In this document: positions 22,742 through 30,805 of the stretch, piece by piece
How the letters are laid out: each line of letters begins with the position of its first letter
How positions within the stretch are numbered: position 1 is the stretch's first letter
IMG/VR virus record: IMGVR_UViG_3300033153_009749
Coordinates: 1 to 37,238 of that record
Length of the DNA: 37,238 bases
Direction: 5' to 3' (one strand)
Source of the DNA: a virus
Translations under genes and position numbers: made by a program
Notes under the pieces: model-generated
Seen by the model: the letters and a program-made list of their open reading frames with translations, nothing else
Told to the model about the DNA's origin: nothing
Database searches by the model: none

Positions 22742-22974
22742 TTCTGGAAGAAATGGATTTAATTGAACACAGAACATTAGAGATGAATGTTAAAATGCAA
22801 CGTATTCATGAACTATTACTTGGGGAAGTGGTTGTCAATGATGAGTATGAAGAAGAAACAGGGATAGAGAAAGGTGGTTTTTTAGGCAGATTAGAAAATT
22901 ATAGTAGCAATTTAACGAGAGTCCTAAAAAGAACAGGTAAATTATTGGATGATATCCTAAATGAATTAGACTAA
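22684..22974 (+). CDS. Helical protein, unknown
   Basis: A 96-aa protein starting inside the previous gene behind CGAAAGGAG. Two long amphipathic helices separated by an acidic/Gly turn ('EEETGIEKGGFLGRL'). No motif. The 64-nt gap after it is AT-rich and empty. Confidence 0.6.
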   Translation: MQKDPNEGMVPSKKSRRRLILEEMDLIEHRTLEMNVKMQRIHELLLGEVVVNDEYEEETGIEKGGFLGRLENYSSNLTRVLKRTGKLLDDILNELD

Positions 22975-23038
22975 AAAACATGTGAAAAATTGGATGAGAA
23001 GAAGTTTTAAAAATATTTTTTAACGAAAGGAGAGACAA

Positions 23039-23428
23039 ATGAGAAAAAAGAATTTACTTGTCATGGCAGGTATATGTTTCTTTTTGGTATTTGCGATCCC
23101 CCTCCTGGCGGCCGGTGTAGACTTTGAGATCGATGATGCTGTTGTGGATGCGATAACAAATCTTGCTGTATTTGGTTTTGTTCTATTCGCAGCGATCCAG
23201 GCTATTAAAGAATGGCTTAAAATTAAGGGCGTACTGGTCATTGTGCTAAGTGCTGTGTGTTCGTTCCTTTATACCGGATTCTATTTACTCCAGAACGAAG
23301 CATTTAGCTGGCTTGCATTTGTGGCTTATGGAATCCTTGTCACAGCCGAAGCAAATGGGTTTTACAAAATCGTAAAGCCTATTATTAAACTGCTGTTATC
23401 GCAAATCAAAGAAAAAGAAGACGAATAA
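23039..23428 (+). CDS. Multi-span membrane protein, holin-like
   Basis: A 129-aa protein behind AAAGGAGAG. An N-terminal hydrophobic segment (6-25, ending LLAAG, possibly a cleaved signal), then three more (about 40-58, 64-82 and 86-104) and an amphipathic charged tail. Size and topology suit a holin, but it lies 2.3 kb from the endolysin, so the role is uncertain. Confidence 0.6.
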   Translation: MRKKNLLVMAGICFFLVFAIPLLAAGVDFEIDDAVVDAITNLAVFGFVLFAAIQAIKEWLKIKGVLVIVLSAVCSFLYTGFYLLQNEAFSWLAFVAYGILVTAEANGFYKIVKPIIKLLLSQIKEKEDE

Positions 23429-23462
23429 TTCAAAAGGGGTGAGCGAGGGCGGGCTGATTAAA

Positions 23463-23555
23463 ATGAAAACAAAACTGTTCGTAATACTCGGTCTTATAGC
23501 CGGATACTTATGGACAGTTTTGTTTCTTTGGAGGTCTCACAGGAGGGATAAATGA
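23463..23555 (+). CDS. 30-aa membrane peptide
   Basis: A single hydrophobic helix (5-22) with a basic tail. It follows a G-rich stretch (23436-23453). ATGA overlap with the next tiny membrane gene, with AGGAGGG before it. Confidence 0.5.
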   Translation: MKTKLFVILGLIAGYLWTVLFLWRSHRRDK

Positions 23556-23647
23556 TTTGGATAAAAATATTCTTCTTTCTGGCTTTTGCTATCATCATCG
23601 GGACGTTTGTGACCATCGGGGTTATGAAGATTAAAAGGAATTTGTGA
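23552..23647 (+). CDS. 31-aa membrane peptide
   Basis: One hydrophobic helix (about 5-25), basic end. Coupled to the 30-aa gene upstream by ATGA, with a good ribosome site. The pair could be small membrane effectors. Unknown. Confidence 0.5.
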   Translation: MIWIKIFFFLAFAIIIGTFVTIGVMKIKRNL

Positions 23648-23667
23648 GTGATTTTAAGGAGGTATAA

Positions 23668-24135
23668 ATGGAATATAAAACTACGAAAAAGTATTCTAAA
23701 AAAGTCATTGATGAAATTTTTAGGATACACAAGGAAAAAGGTTTGACCGCTGAGAATTTATTAAAAGAGGCAAAAAAGAAAAGCAATCCTTTGCATTCAT
23801 TATTCAGATGGGATGACAAAGAAGCTGCTTATTTATGGAGACTTCAACAGGCAAGAGTGATTATCAATGAAGTCAAAATCATTGTCGAAGACAAAGAATA
23901 TTATGCTTTTGAAAATGTTCGTGTAGAAATCAAGGATGGTAAGGGACAAAGGGAATACAAATTAAGAGATGAGATTTTAAAAGATGATTCCCTAAGGACG
24001 CAGGTAGTAGAATCAGCTTATAATCAGCTTCTATATTGGAAATCCAAGTATGAGGATTATAAAGAATTTGAGCCTGTTTTTGAGGCTATTAAGAAAATAG
24101 GTGATAATTTGAATGCGAAAGAAAGTCGCACATAA
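23668..24135 (+). CDS. Conserved phage protein, unknown
   Basis: A 155-aa protein behind AAGGAGG. The segment 'SNPLHSLFRWDDKEAAYLWR' (about 39-58) followed by 'QARVIINEV' is a pattern I recognise from many hypothetical phage proteins, with no known function. Helical and charged. It is followed directly by the first GG-pentamer array. Confidence 0.65.
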   Translation: MEYKTTKKYSKKVIDEIFRIHKEKGLTAENLLKEAKKKSNPLHSLFRWDDKEAAYLWRLQQARVIINEVKIIVEDKEYYAFENVRVEIKDGKGQREYKLRDEILKDDSLRTQVVESAYNQLLYWKSKYEDYKEFEPVFEAIKKIGDNLNAKESRT

Positions 24136-24147
24136 GAAGTGATACGA

Positions 24148-24219
24148 GGCAAGGTATGGCAAGGTTTGGCTCGGCGAGGTCTGGCATGGCTAGGCGAGTC
24201 GTGGCAAAGCAAGGCAAGG
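24148..24219 (+). repeat. GG-pentamer array 1
   Basis: Fourteen 5-nt units plus a closing GG lie on an unbroken 5-nt grid. Of the 15 grid positions, 13 begin GG (exceptions GT at 24198 and AG at 24208), and in all 14 full units position 3 is C or T. Positions 4-5 vary freely. It lies between a stop codon and a ribosome site, is untranslated, and is far richer in G than its surroundings. Confidence 0.9.
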
Positions 24220-24238
24220 AAATTAAAAGGAGAAACAA

Positions 24239-24823
24239 ATGAAAACAAGAAGCATTAACTTAAAACCAATCCAGACGGAAGTTTTAAAATTAACAATTAA
24301 GGGCAAAACTCCATATATGCCTGAACCTATGGATGAAGAAGTCCTTGAAAGATATAACAAAATCAAATCAAAGCAAAGCTATAAAAAAGATGATGTCCCA
24401 GAAGAAGAGAAAGTCAAAGCTAAATATTATTACACAGAAGACGGGAAAAAAGGGATTCCATCAAGGGCGATTTTTCAGGCGATGGTTCGGGCTTCAAGCT
24501 ATTTGATTGAGAAAAAAGATGGTGGCATGAGAAATGTCAAAGAAGGCGTTCTTATTAAAGGTGGAATACTTCCGTTGAAATATTCAAAAGAAGAAGTATT
24601 GACTCACTGGGGAAGGACTTCAGGTCGAAACAGATCACCTAGAAAAATAATGAGAAATGCTTTTTATGATTGGTCGGTAGATGTTGAAATTGAATATAAT
24701 AAAGAGCAATTATCAGCAGAGCAGATTGTTAATATTCTTAATTGGGCTGGATTTCATATTGGAGTAGGTGCTTTTAGAAAAGAGAAAACAGGTAATTTTG
24801 GCTTATTTGAAGTGAAGATATAA
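24239..24823 (+). CDS. Phage protein bracketed by the pentamer arrays, unknown
   Basis: A 194-aa protein behind AAAAGGAG. Residues about 1-100 include 'KGKTPYMPEPMDEEVLERY' and 'GIPSRAIFQAMVRAS'. The C-terminus has 'WSVDVEIEYN', 'LSAEQIVNILNWAGFHIGVG' and then 'GNFGLFEV'. The ending, a helix then a Gly-rich G-x-G...G-x-F-G loop, is recurrent in hypothetical phage proteins and vaguely recalls RAMP/ferredoxin-like folds, but I cannot assign a function. It is the only gene between the two arrays. Confidence 0.75.
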   Translation: MKTRSINLKPIQTEVLKLTIKGKTPYMPEPMDEEVLERYNKIKSKQSYKKDDVPEEEKVKAKYYYTEDGKKGIPSRAIFQAMVRASSYLIEKKDGGMRNVKEGVLIKGGILPLKYSKEEVLTHWGRTSGRNRSPRKIMRNAFYDWSVDVEIEYNKEQLSAEQIVNILNWAGFHIGVGAFRKEKTGNFGLFEVKI

Positions 24824-24826
24824 AAA

Positions 24827-24898
24827 GGCGAGGTGCGGTGCGGCGCGACAGGGCAAGGCAAGGCGAGGCCTGGCGAGACGAGGCAAAGCAAGGCAAGG
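24827..24898 (+). repeat. GG-pentamer array 2
   Basis: The same design and exactly the same length (72 nt, 14 units plus GG) as array 1. Grid exceptions are GA at 24847, GA at 24877 and AG at 24887. The last five units match array 1 closely (GGCGA, G-CG-, GGCAA, AGCAA, GGCAA, GG), including the odd AGCAA unit. GTTTAAAC, an 8-bp palindrome, follows at 24902-24909. Confidence 0.9.
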
Positions 24899-24924
24899 AG
24901 AGTTTAAACTGAAAGGAAAACAAA

Positions 24925-25218
24925 ATGAAAAAACCTGATTTATTAAAACTAGCATCAAAGTATACAAAACTAGAGAAAAAGAAAGAGGATAAAAAAGGTG
25001 TTTTATATTTAGGTTTATGTCCATTTCATGAAGAAAAAGAACCATCTTTCACTATATGGGTATTTAAAGATGGATATCAGCTTTATCATTGTTTTGGCTG
25101 TGGTGCTGGTGGCGATGCGATTGTTTTCCAAAAAGAGATTGAGGCTAAAAAGCGAAATAAAAACTTCAAACCAAAGAGCAATGCAAAGGTATTTGAATTT
25201 AAAATAAAGGGAAAATAA
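24925..25218 (+). CDS. Stand-alone DnaG-type (CHC2) zinc-finger protein
   Basis: A 97-aa protein with the primase zinc-binding signature: '[12 protein letters not shown]' (C32, H35) and '[13 protein letters not shown]' (C56, C59). Full primases continue into a TOPRIM catalytic domain; here the frame ends about 40 basic residues after the finger. It may guide a host primase or act as a ssDNA-binding accessory. No separate TOPRIM gene is seen in the window. Ribosome site AAAGGAAAA. Confidence 0.85.
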   Translation: MKKPDLLKLASKYTKLEKKKEDKKGVLYLGLCPFHEEKEPSFTIWVFKDGYQLYHCFGCGAGGDAIVFQKEIEAKKRNKNFKPKSNAKVFEFKIKGK

Positions 25219-25608
25219 ATGGCAAAGATAAACTGTTATGTGATAACATGCTCATCTGATAATGAAATGGACATCCGGTCTTTATATGTCTGGGGTGAGT
25301 GGGGTTCGGCAAGGTGGTTACCCACTACGAAAAAAGAAGCACAACGCAGGATTGAGGAGTGCAGGAAGAAAAACGCTTGCGAATTTTGCGATGCTCAAAT
25401 CCATAAAATTTACATAGAGAGAAATAAAAATACCTATATGCAGGAGATGTCAAAAAAGAATGTGCCTCATAAAAAAGGCAGAAAGTCAGCAACAAGAGTA
25501 AGAAAGCGATGTGAGTTCTGCGGGAAAATATTCTATATACTTCCTTCCCAGGATCACCATAGGAAATATTGTTCTAGAGAATGTTTTGCTAAGGTAAGAA
25601 AAAAATAA
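25219..25608 (+). CDS. Zinc-finger protein, unknown
   Basis: A 129-aa protein directly following the primase finger gene. 'CEFC' at 54-57 and a C-terminal finger C98-x2-C101 ... C118-x3-C122 ('CEFCGK' / 'KYCSREC'), in a strongly basic context, suggest nucleic-acid binding. The 111-nt AT-rich gap after it (25609-25719) shows no clear terminator or strong promoter. Confidence 0.65.
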   Translation: MAKINCYVITCSSDNEMDIRSLYVWGEWGSARWLPTTKKEAQRRIEECRKKNACEFCDAQIHKIYIERNKNTYMQEMSKKNVPHKKGRKSATRVRKRCEFCGKIFYILPSQDHHRKYCSRECFAKVRKK

Positions 25609-25719
25609 CAATAAGAAAAAATAAATATTTAAAATTCCCCATATAAACCCTTCCTAACAACAAACCTTCCTTTAAAAAATATTTGCATTTATTATTATTT
25701 ATCCCTATTTTTATAGGTG

Positions 25720-26073
25720 ATGGCAAATAATTCTAATACACGCAAGCGGGCAATTTTTAATCAAAAGTTTGCCCTTCTTACCCTATATGCCCAAACCCAA
25801 AACATAGACTTTATCTGTACATCATATACCCGTACGGCTGGAGAACAGCATAAGCTCTATCTCGAAGGCAAAAGCCAGTGCGATGGGTATGATAAAAAGA
25901 GTTTTCATCAGAAAGACAGAGCTAGGGACATTGTCATTATAGACCCTAATAACAAACCAATCTGGAATCATATACCGGAATACGATGTCTTGGGTGCATT
26001 CTGGAAATCGATTGGAGGCAGATGGGGAGGAGATTGGATAAGCCTGGATGACATTTATCATTTTGAATATTAA
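25720..26073 (+). CDS. M15 peptidase-type endolysin
   Basis: 117 aa from ATG 25720 (the adjacent GTG 25717 is possible). 'SFHQKDRARDI' (H63, D70) and 'DIYHFEY' (H114), with 'GGRWGGDW' between, are the zinc ligands and signature of L-Ala-D-Glu / D-Ala-D-Ala type M15 peptidases such as phage endolysins. No signal peptide, so export needs a holin. Single-domain, with no cell-wall binding domain. First gene of the lysis cluster. Confidence 0.85.
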   Translation: MANNSNTRKRAIFNQKFALLTLYAQTQNIDFICTSYTRTAGEQHKLYLEGKSQCDGYDKKSFHQKDRARDIVIIDPNNKPIWNHIPEYDVLGAFWKSIGGRWGGDWISLDDIYHFEY

Positions 26074-26082
26074 GGGAAAACC

Positions 26083-26283
26083 ATGAACTTTGAAGAAATA
26101 ATAACATTGCTAAATAGAATATTCGACCTGAAAGAGCAAATAGAGGACTGGATATATGTCATAGGGGATAACCGCCAGCGGAAGGGAGTTAAAAAAGCCA
26201 TAGCAAAGGCACTGAAAGCAGAGACAAAAGAAGCTCAAGAAAAGGCTCTTAAAAAAGTAAGAAAATGGCTGTGGGGAAAATGA
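26083..26283 (+). CDS. Small basic helical protein in the lysis cluster
   Basis: A 66-aa protein: an acidic helix, then a Lys/Ala-rich helix ending 'RKWLWGK'. No membrane span. ATGA overlap with the lipoprotein gene. Function unknown. Confidence 0.6.
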   Translation: MNFEEIITLLNRIFDLKEQIEDWIYVIGDNRQRKGVKKAIAKALKAETKEAQEKALKKVRKWLWGK

Positions 26284-26513
26284 AAAAACGTACGTTAACC
26301 GGACTTATTATATTCAGTATCCTTATTCTCTCCTGGTCATGTAAGCCATATCTGAATCCGAATTCATATGATGTCTTGAACCCGCCTGCGATAATAAAAG
26401 CAAATCCATTAGGGATAACAGAAGATGGGAATTTTATTGTTAATCCCGAATTTCTGAAATATGTAAAAGAATTACAGCTTGAAGTAAGAAGATTAAGAAG
26501 GGGGATAAAATAA
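26280..26513 (+). CDS. Small lipoprotein (o-spanin-like candidate)
   Basis: 77 aa from ATG 26280, which overlaps the previous stop. Basic start 'MKKRTLTG', hydrophobic segment, then 'LSWSC' with Cys near residue 21: an imperfect lipobox. The mature part is Pro/Asn-rich and ends in a basic helix. A short outer-membrane lipoprotein next to an endolysin is the hallmark of Rz1-like spanins of diderm hosts, but the lipobox deviates and Pro content is modest. Confidence 0.55.
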   Translation: MKKRTLTGLIIFSILILSWSCKPYLNPNSYDVLNPPAIIKANPLGITEDGNFIVNPEFLKYVKELQLEVRRLRRGIK

Positions 26514-26816
26514 ATGGAAGAGCAGATAACACAGGCAGGGGGGCAGATTTATTTATATATCGGCATGGGAATAACAGTGGCATTTGTGGCTCTAGATAAG
26601 GCTATGAACATAATCTCAAAGAAGAAAAATAACGGAAAAGGAAACAATAATAAGAACCATTATCACATGATTGTGGAAAATCGGACTCGAAGCCTCTTGA
26701 ACAAGCAAGCCATAGATGCGGCCTGTAAGATGATAAATGGTATGAAAGAGGAAAACCGGGACGACCATAAGAGGATATTTGACAAGCTGGATAAACTGTA
26801 TGAGAAAGTGAAATGA
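26514..26816 (+). CDS. Single-span membrane protein in the lysis cluster
   Basis: A 100-aa protein with an N-terminal membrane segment (about 11-30) after a short acidic start, an Asn/Lys-rich linker, then a charged helical tail. The layout fits either a pinholin-like protein or an inner-membrane spanin partner of the lipoprotein upstream. ATGA overlap with the small terminase. Confidence 0.55.
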   Translation: MEEQITQAGGQIYLYIGMGITVAFVALDKAMNIISKKKNNGKGNNNKNHYHMIVENRTRSLLNKQAIDAACKMINGMKEENRDDHKRIFDKLDKLYEKVK

Positions 26817-27376
26817 AGTTAACTGAGAAACAAAAAAGATTCTGCCAGGAATACTTAATAGACCTGAATGCTACTCAGGCTGCAATACGATCCGGTTATA
26901 GCAAAAAGACTGCAAGGAAAATCGGACAAGAAAACCTAACAAAACCAGTCATCCAAAAGAAAATCAAGGAAGCTATCGAGGAAAGAAAAGAGAGAACCGA
27001 AATAACGCAGGATAAGGTTATATACGAACTTGCATTAATAGCCTTCTCAGATTTAGCTGATTATATTGATATAGATGAAAATACAGGGGTAATAATAGCA
27101 AAAGCATTTAAGAAAATGGAGAAAGGGAAGTCTAGGGCTCTTGAATCAATTAAAGAAGATAGGGCTATTAAAGAAGACGCTGATGGAAAACAGGTAACAG
27201 TTTATGATAAAGTGACCTTTAAGCTCCATAGTAAAATAAAAGCTCTTGAATTACTAGGGAGACATCTAGGGATGTTTATAGACAGAATCGAACATTCAGG
27301 TCAAATAAACCATAAATTATCCGTTGAAGATTTAGTCAAATCTATTGAGGGTTTTAAAAATGCAGACTCAAAGTGA
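26813..27376 (+). CDS. terS: Terminase small subunit
   Basis: A 187-aa protein with the Terminase_2 N-terminal HTH: 'LTEKQKRFCQEYLIDLNATQ' (3-22), then 'AAIRSGYSKKTARKIG'. It binds the packaging site and recruits the large subunit. Standard length. It overlaps the large subunit start. Confidence 0.95.
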   Translation: MKLTEKQKRFCQEYLIDLNATQAAIRSGYSKKTARKIGQENLTKPVIQKKIKEAIEERKERTEITQDKVIYELALIAFSDLADYIDIDENTGVIIAKAFKKMEKGKSRALESIKEDRAIKEDADGKQVTVYDKVTFKLHSKIKALELLGRHLGMFIDRIEHSGQINHKLSVEDLVKSIEGFKNADSK

Positions 27377-28865
27377 AATAGCACAAGAAAACACACAAGT
27401 CTTTAAAACTCTTTTTGAAGAATATAAAGATAATCCTGTATTTTTTGCCGAGCATGCCCTGGGTCATATGACATGGTCTAAACAAAGAGAAATACTTCAA
27501 AGCGTCCGGAATAATAAAAGAACAGCAGTAAGAGCCTGTCATGGAAGCTCGAAGACATATACAGCGGCAGAAGTAGCAGTATGGTTTCTTAATTGTTTCA
27601 GAAAATCCAAAGTAATAACTACAGCTCCGACTTATTCTCAAATGGCTCATCTTTTATGGGCTGAAATAAATCAGATATATAAAAACAGCCGGATAAGATT
27701 AGAAGGGGAATGCCTTATAAACAGAATAAAAACTTCTGAACCAGATCACTTTGCAATAGGCTTTTCAACAGACCGGCCGGCAAAGGCTGAAGGTTGGCAT
27801 GCCCCCGAAATACTTTTCATATTTGATGAGGCAAAAGGTGTCCCTCAATGGCTTTGGGATAGTGTCCGAGGCCTTATGACTGGGGGGTTTATACGTTGGC
27901 TTGTTATCTCTACGACGGATGGCGTGGAAGTCGGAGAGCAGTATTACAAGATATTTGAAAATGATAATAATGGATGGAATAAGATTCATATAAAAGCTGA
28001 AGATTCCCCATATATAACTGGAGAGAAATTCAGATACATAGATATTCCGAATGAAGAACACCCGGAGAGGTTTAGAAGAGCAGAAGTATCCCCAAAAGAT
28101 GTAAATATCCAAATAGCAGATCAAAATTATATGAAAGAATGTGAAAAAGAATGGGGAACTGATTCTGCGTTATATCTAACTAAAGTCAATGGTCAGATAG
28201 TTGATGTGGGAGCAGATACTATCATAAAGTTAAGCCAAACCGAAAAGATGTTTGCTAATTGGAATGATTCTAAATTCAACGATGAAGGCCAGAAGGAAAT
28301 AGGCATTGATGTAGCAAGGGGGGGGTCTGATGATACTTTGTTTTTCCAGAGAAAAGGGATGAAGTATCTCAATCATAAAAAAATATCAGCAAAGCAAATG
28401 CCCCCAACTGAGAAACTTGAATTTCTGGCTGATGAACTAGAGATATTTGCTGCTCATGATAAAGAACTTCACATAAAGATAGACGATACAGGAGTGGGGG
28501 GCGGCCTGACAGATATTATGCAAAGGCGTGGATATAAAATAATTCCAATAAACTTTGCAGCAGAAGCTAATGAACCGGACAAATATCCAAACACTATAAG
28601 CGAGATGTGGTTTGAGGTAGGAAAGATAATCCACGAAATAGCCTGTCCTGAAATAACAAGGCTTCAAAAAGAATTGGTTAACCGGAAATATAAATCTTTG
28701 GATAAAAAGGGAAGGCGTGTCATAGAAAGCAAGGATGATTATAAATCAAGAGGGTTTCCTTCCCCAGATTACGCAGATGCTTTTCTTCTTTGTTTTTATA
28801 ATCGGAAGGTGAAAAAAGGTGGAGCTGGGATACCCGATATAGGAGTAGATGACATATGGCAATAA
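27360..28865 (+). CDS. terL: Terminase large subunit
   Basis: 501 aa from ATG 27360 (TTG 27345 is the alternative; GAGGG fits the ATG). Walker A variant 'ACHGSSKT' (59-66), Walker B 'ILFIFDEAKG' (151-160), and the RNase H-like nuclease with 'GIDVARGGSDDT' and later 'DDTGVGGG' and 'DYADAFLLCF'. It is the ATP-driven motor and headful or site-specific nuclease of DNA packaging. The Walker A motif lacks the usual GKT (GSSKT), as in some siphovirus lineages. Confidence 0.95.
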   Translation: MQTQSEIAQENTQVFKTLFEEYKDNPVFFAEHALGHMTWSKQREILQSVRNNKRTAVRACHGSSKTYTAAEVAVWFLNCFRKSKVITTAPTYSQMAHLLWAEINQIYKNSRIRLEGECLINRIKTSEPDHFAIGFSTDRPAKAEGWHAPEILFIFDEAKGVPQWLWDSVRGLMTGGFIRWLVISTTDGVEVGEQYYKIFENDNNGWNKIHIKAEDSPYITGEKFRYIDIPNEEHPERFRRAEVSPKDVNIQIADQNYMKECEKEWGTDSALYLTKVNGQIVDVGADTIIKLSQTEKMFANWNDSKFNDEGQKEIGIDVARGGSDDTLFFQRKGMKYLNHKKISAKQMPPTEKLEFLADELEIFAAHDKELHIKIDDTGVGGGLTDIMQRRGYKIIPINFAAEANEPDKYPNTISEMWFEVGKIIHEIACPEITRLQKELVNRKYKSLDKKGRRVIESKDDYKSRGFPSPDYADAFLLCFYNRKVKKGGAGIPDIGVDDIWQ

Positions 28866-30289
28866 TAAATACAATTAAGAATTTAGCAAATGTACAAATG
28901 ATGAAATATAAAGTGGCTTCACAAAAAGGCCGGGTAACAAAACTTGAGAATCAAGTCACCAAACTTCAGCACCTGGTTAAAGACGATATATTATCTATCA
29001 CTGAAAAGGCAACTGCTTATAAAGGGAATTCTTATACGTCTTACTCCTCGGCTATCTCTGAGGTCGATAAAAAATACAGAGGTATAGCAGACTGGGGTTC
29101 CCTGCAGACAGGGATTATAATAGACTTGAGAGCTGCTTTTACAATAGGGGAAGGCCTGGTCATTGTAAAGAAAGACAAAAACGCAAACAAAGAGCTGGAA
29201 TGGGCTGAGAGATTTTTAGAGTATAATGACCTTGATGAAGAAGTAGCACAGGAGTTTGCAAAAGAAGCGGAAATAGAGGGGAAAATTGCACTTAAGTTGG
29301 CACTTGAAGAAGATAAGGATGCGGAAAAAGAAGAAGAAAGATGGATGGTAAGTGTCCGGTATATTAGCTGGATTGAAAAAAACTATACAGTAGAGACAAG
29401 CCCTCAGGATTACCTTGATTATCAGCGGCTTAAATGGAGGCCGAAAGATAAAGAAAAAGAAGAGGTATTAGAGAAGAAGGAATTTGTTTATAAGAAATTC
29501 GGAGGCCGCATTTACAAGCCGAACGAGGCAGCTCCAAAGGTCATGAAATGCTTAACGCAGATAGAGAATTTAGATAAAGCATTAAGAGACTGGAGAGAGA
29601 TAAACCGGATATTCGGAGGTCCTATTCTATATGCTGAATGTGAAACTGATGAAGAGGTAAAAGAAGCATTGAGTGCTTTCAGTAATAAAAATTTTAAGGT
29701 AAAGAAGATATTAGCCGGCACATTCAAATTAAACTTTATCACCCTGGATACAAGCAATGTCGAGTCGATTGAAAATGAAATAACAACGAATGCTAAATTA
29801 ATAAGCGGGACTACTGGAATCCCTGTCCATTATCTTGGCTTCCCGAATCTTATGTCAAATAGAGCTACTGCTGAAAACCTTATGGAGATGATAAACGCAG
29901 GAGTAACAAAGGAGAGAAAGACCTGGAAAGGTGCTTATGAAGAAGTGATAAAAAAGGCTATGAATTTATATAATAAAAAGGTTAATCAAGGGATGAGTGC
30001 TGCAAAGAAGCTGAATCCGGATAAAATAGGGGTAGAGATACCGCTTATTACTAAAGAGCATTGGGAACATCTTGAGAAAGTATATTTACCTGCAGCTATG
30101 GCGGGCAAGATATCTGATGAAGCTTTTCTTGAGAAGGTGCCTGGAATAGACATTGATACAGAGGCAAAGAGAAAAGCGGAAAAGGAAAAAAGTGAAATAG
30201 AGCGGATTATGAAAGAGAATGATGATCTTAAAGCAGAAAAAGAAGAAAATAAATTATTTGGAGGTGGGGAAAGTGCCATATCCGAATGA
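28856..30289 (+). CDS. Portal protein
   Basis: A 477-aa protein overlapping terL. An N-terminal coiled coil (about 20-45) precedes the portal body, with 'NRIFGGPILYAECE' and 'ISGTTGIPVHYLGFPNL' followed by 'RATAENLMEM', features of SPP1/HK97-type portals. The C-terminus is highly charged. It forms the dodecameric DNA entry ring. Position right after terL is diagnostic. Confidence 0.9.
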   Translation: MAIINTIKNLANVQMMKYKVASQKGRVTKLENQVTKLQHLVKDDILSITEKATAYKGNSYTSYSSAISEVDKKYRGIADWGSLQTGIIIDLRAAFTIGEGLVIVKKDKNANKELEWAERFLEYNDLDEEVAQEFAKEAEIEGKIALKLALEEDKDAEKEEERWMVSVRYISWIEKNYTVETSPQDYLDYQRLKWRPKDKEKEEVLEKKEFVYKKFGGRIYKPNEAAPKVMKCLTQIENLDKALRDWREINRIFGGPILYAECETDEEVKEALSAFSNKNFKVKKILAGTFKLNFITLDTSNVESIENEITTNAKLISGTTGIPVHYLGFPNLMSNRATAENLMEMINAGVTKERKTWKGAYEEVIKKAMNLYNKKVNQGMSAAKKLNPDKIGVEIPLITKEHWEHLEKVYLPAAMAGKISDEAFLEKVPGIDIDTEAKRKAEKEKSEIERIMKENDDLKAEKEENKLFGGGESAISE

Positions 30290-30518
30290 AAGCTCCTGTC
30301 GTTTGAAATCGCCAGATTCTTTTCAAAAAGGAAGTTTTCGGCGAATATCTCAAAAGGCAGAAGGAAAAATTTTTCATATTATTATTGGAAGGCTTAAAGG
30401 TCAAAAAACCACTACTGCCCAAGCTTTTAGATATCCAACAAAAGAATGGACAATAGCCCAGGCTAGGAAACATTGCAGGGAACATGATGGCCGATTTGAG
30501 CCGGCAAGGGAGGAATGA
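30273..30518 (+). CDS. Small head-region protein
   Basis: 81 aa from GTG 30273, chosen because GGAGGTGGGG lies just upstream; the longer in-frame start at 30219 is inside the portal without a site. 'MPYPNESSCRL' at the start and 'WTIAQARKHCREHDGRFEPA' at the end are recurrent phage head-region motifs. Role unknown. Confidence 0.7.
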   Translation: MPYPNESSCRLKSPDSFQKGSFRRISQKAEGKIFHIIIGRLKGQKTTTAQAFRYPTKEWTIAQARKHCREHDGRFEPAREE

Positions 30519-30805
30519 TGATAAACACAAATAAAATAAATATTGAATTAGATGGCGGGAAAAAAGAAACATCCAGAGTCACGACAAAAAATATAGATGC
30601 CAGCATTAGAGTAGAGAAGCCAGAGAAGATAATAAAAAGCCAGACATTAAGCACAAATATAACTGGTGATGATTCAGATGTTGCAGATAGATTGACCCGG
30701 ATTAAAGTCATTGAAGAAAAAGAGGAATACATAAAAAAGAAAAAAATAAAGGAACGTATGGCTAAAGCTAGAGCTGCCAGAGCAAAAAAGGGGGAAAAGA
30801 AATGA
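30515..30805 (+). CDS. Small highly charged protein, unknown
   Basis: A 96-aa protein (ATG 30515, or 30518 for better spacing to GGGAGG). Lys/Glu-rich, ending in a basic Ala/Arg/Lys helix ('KARAARAKKGEKK'). No motif. Coupled on both sides by overlap. Probably a head-assembly accessory by position. Confidence 0.6.
   Translation: MMINTNKINIELDGGKKETSRVTTKNIDASIRVEKPEKIIKSQTLSTNITGDDSDVADRLTRIKVIEEKEEYIKKKKIKERMAKARAARAKKGEKK

Noticed and set aside
23436-23453. G-rich stretch as a third pentamer array
   Set aside because: Only about four units, no clear 5-nt grid, so kept only as a possible relic.
24057-25045. Minus-strand frames across the pentamer arrays giving Ala/Arg/Pro-rich repeats
   Set aside because: The repetitive peptides are the by-product of the GG grid read backwards; they have no ribosome sites and overlap real genes.
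25683-25711. TTGCAT-17-TATTTT as a promoter for the lysis genes
   Set aside because: Weak boxes in an AT-rich gap, and the predicted start would fall at the start codon and leave no ribosome site.
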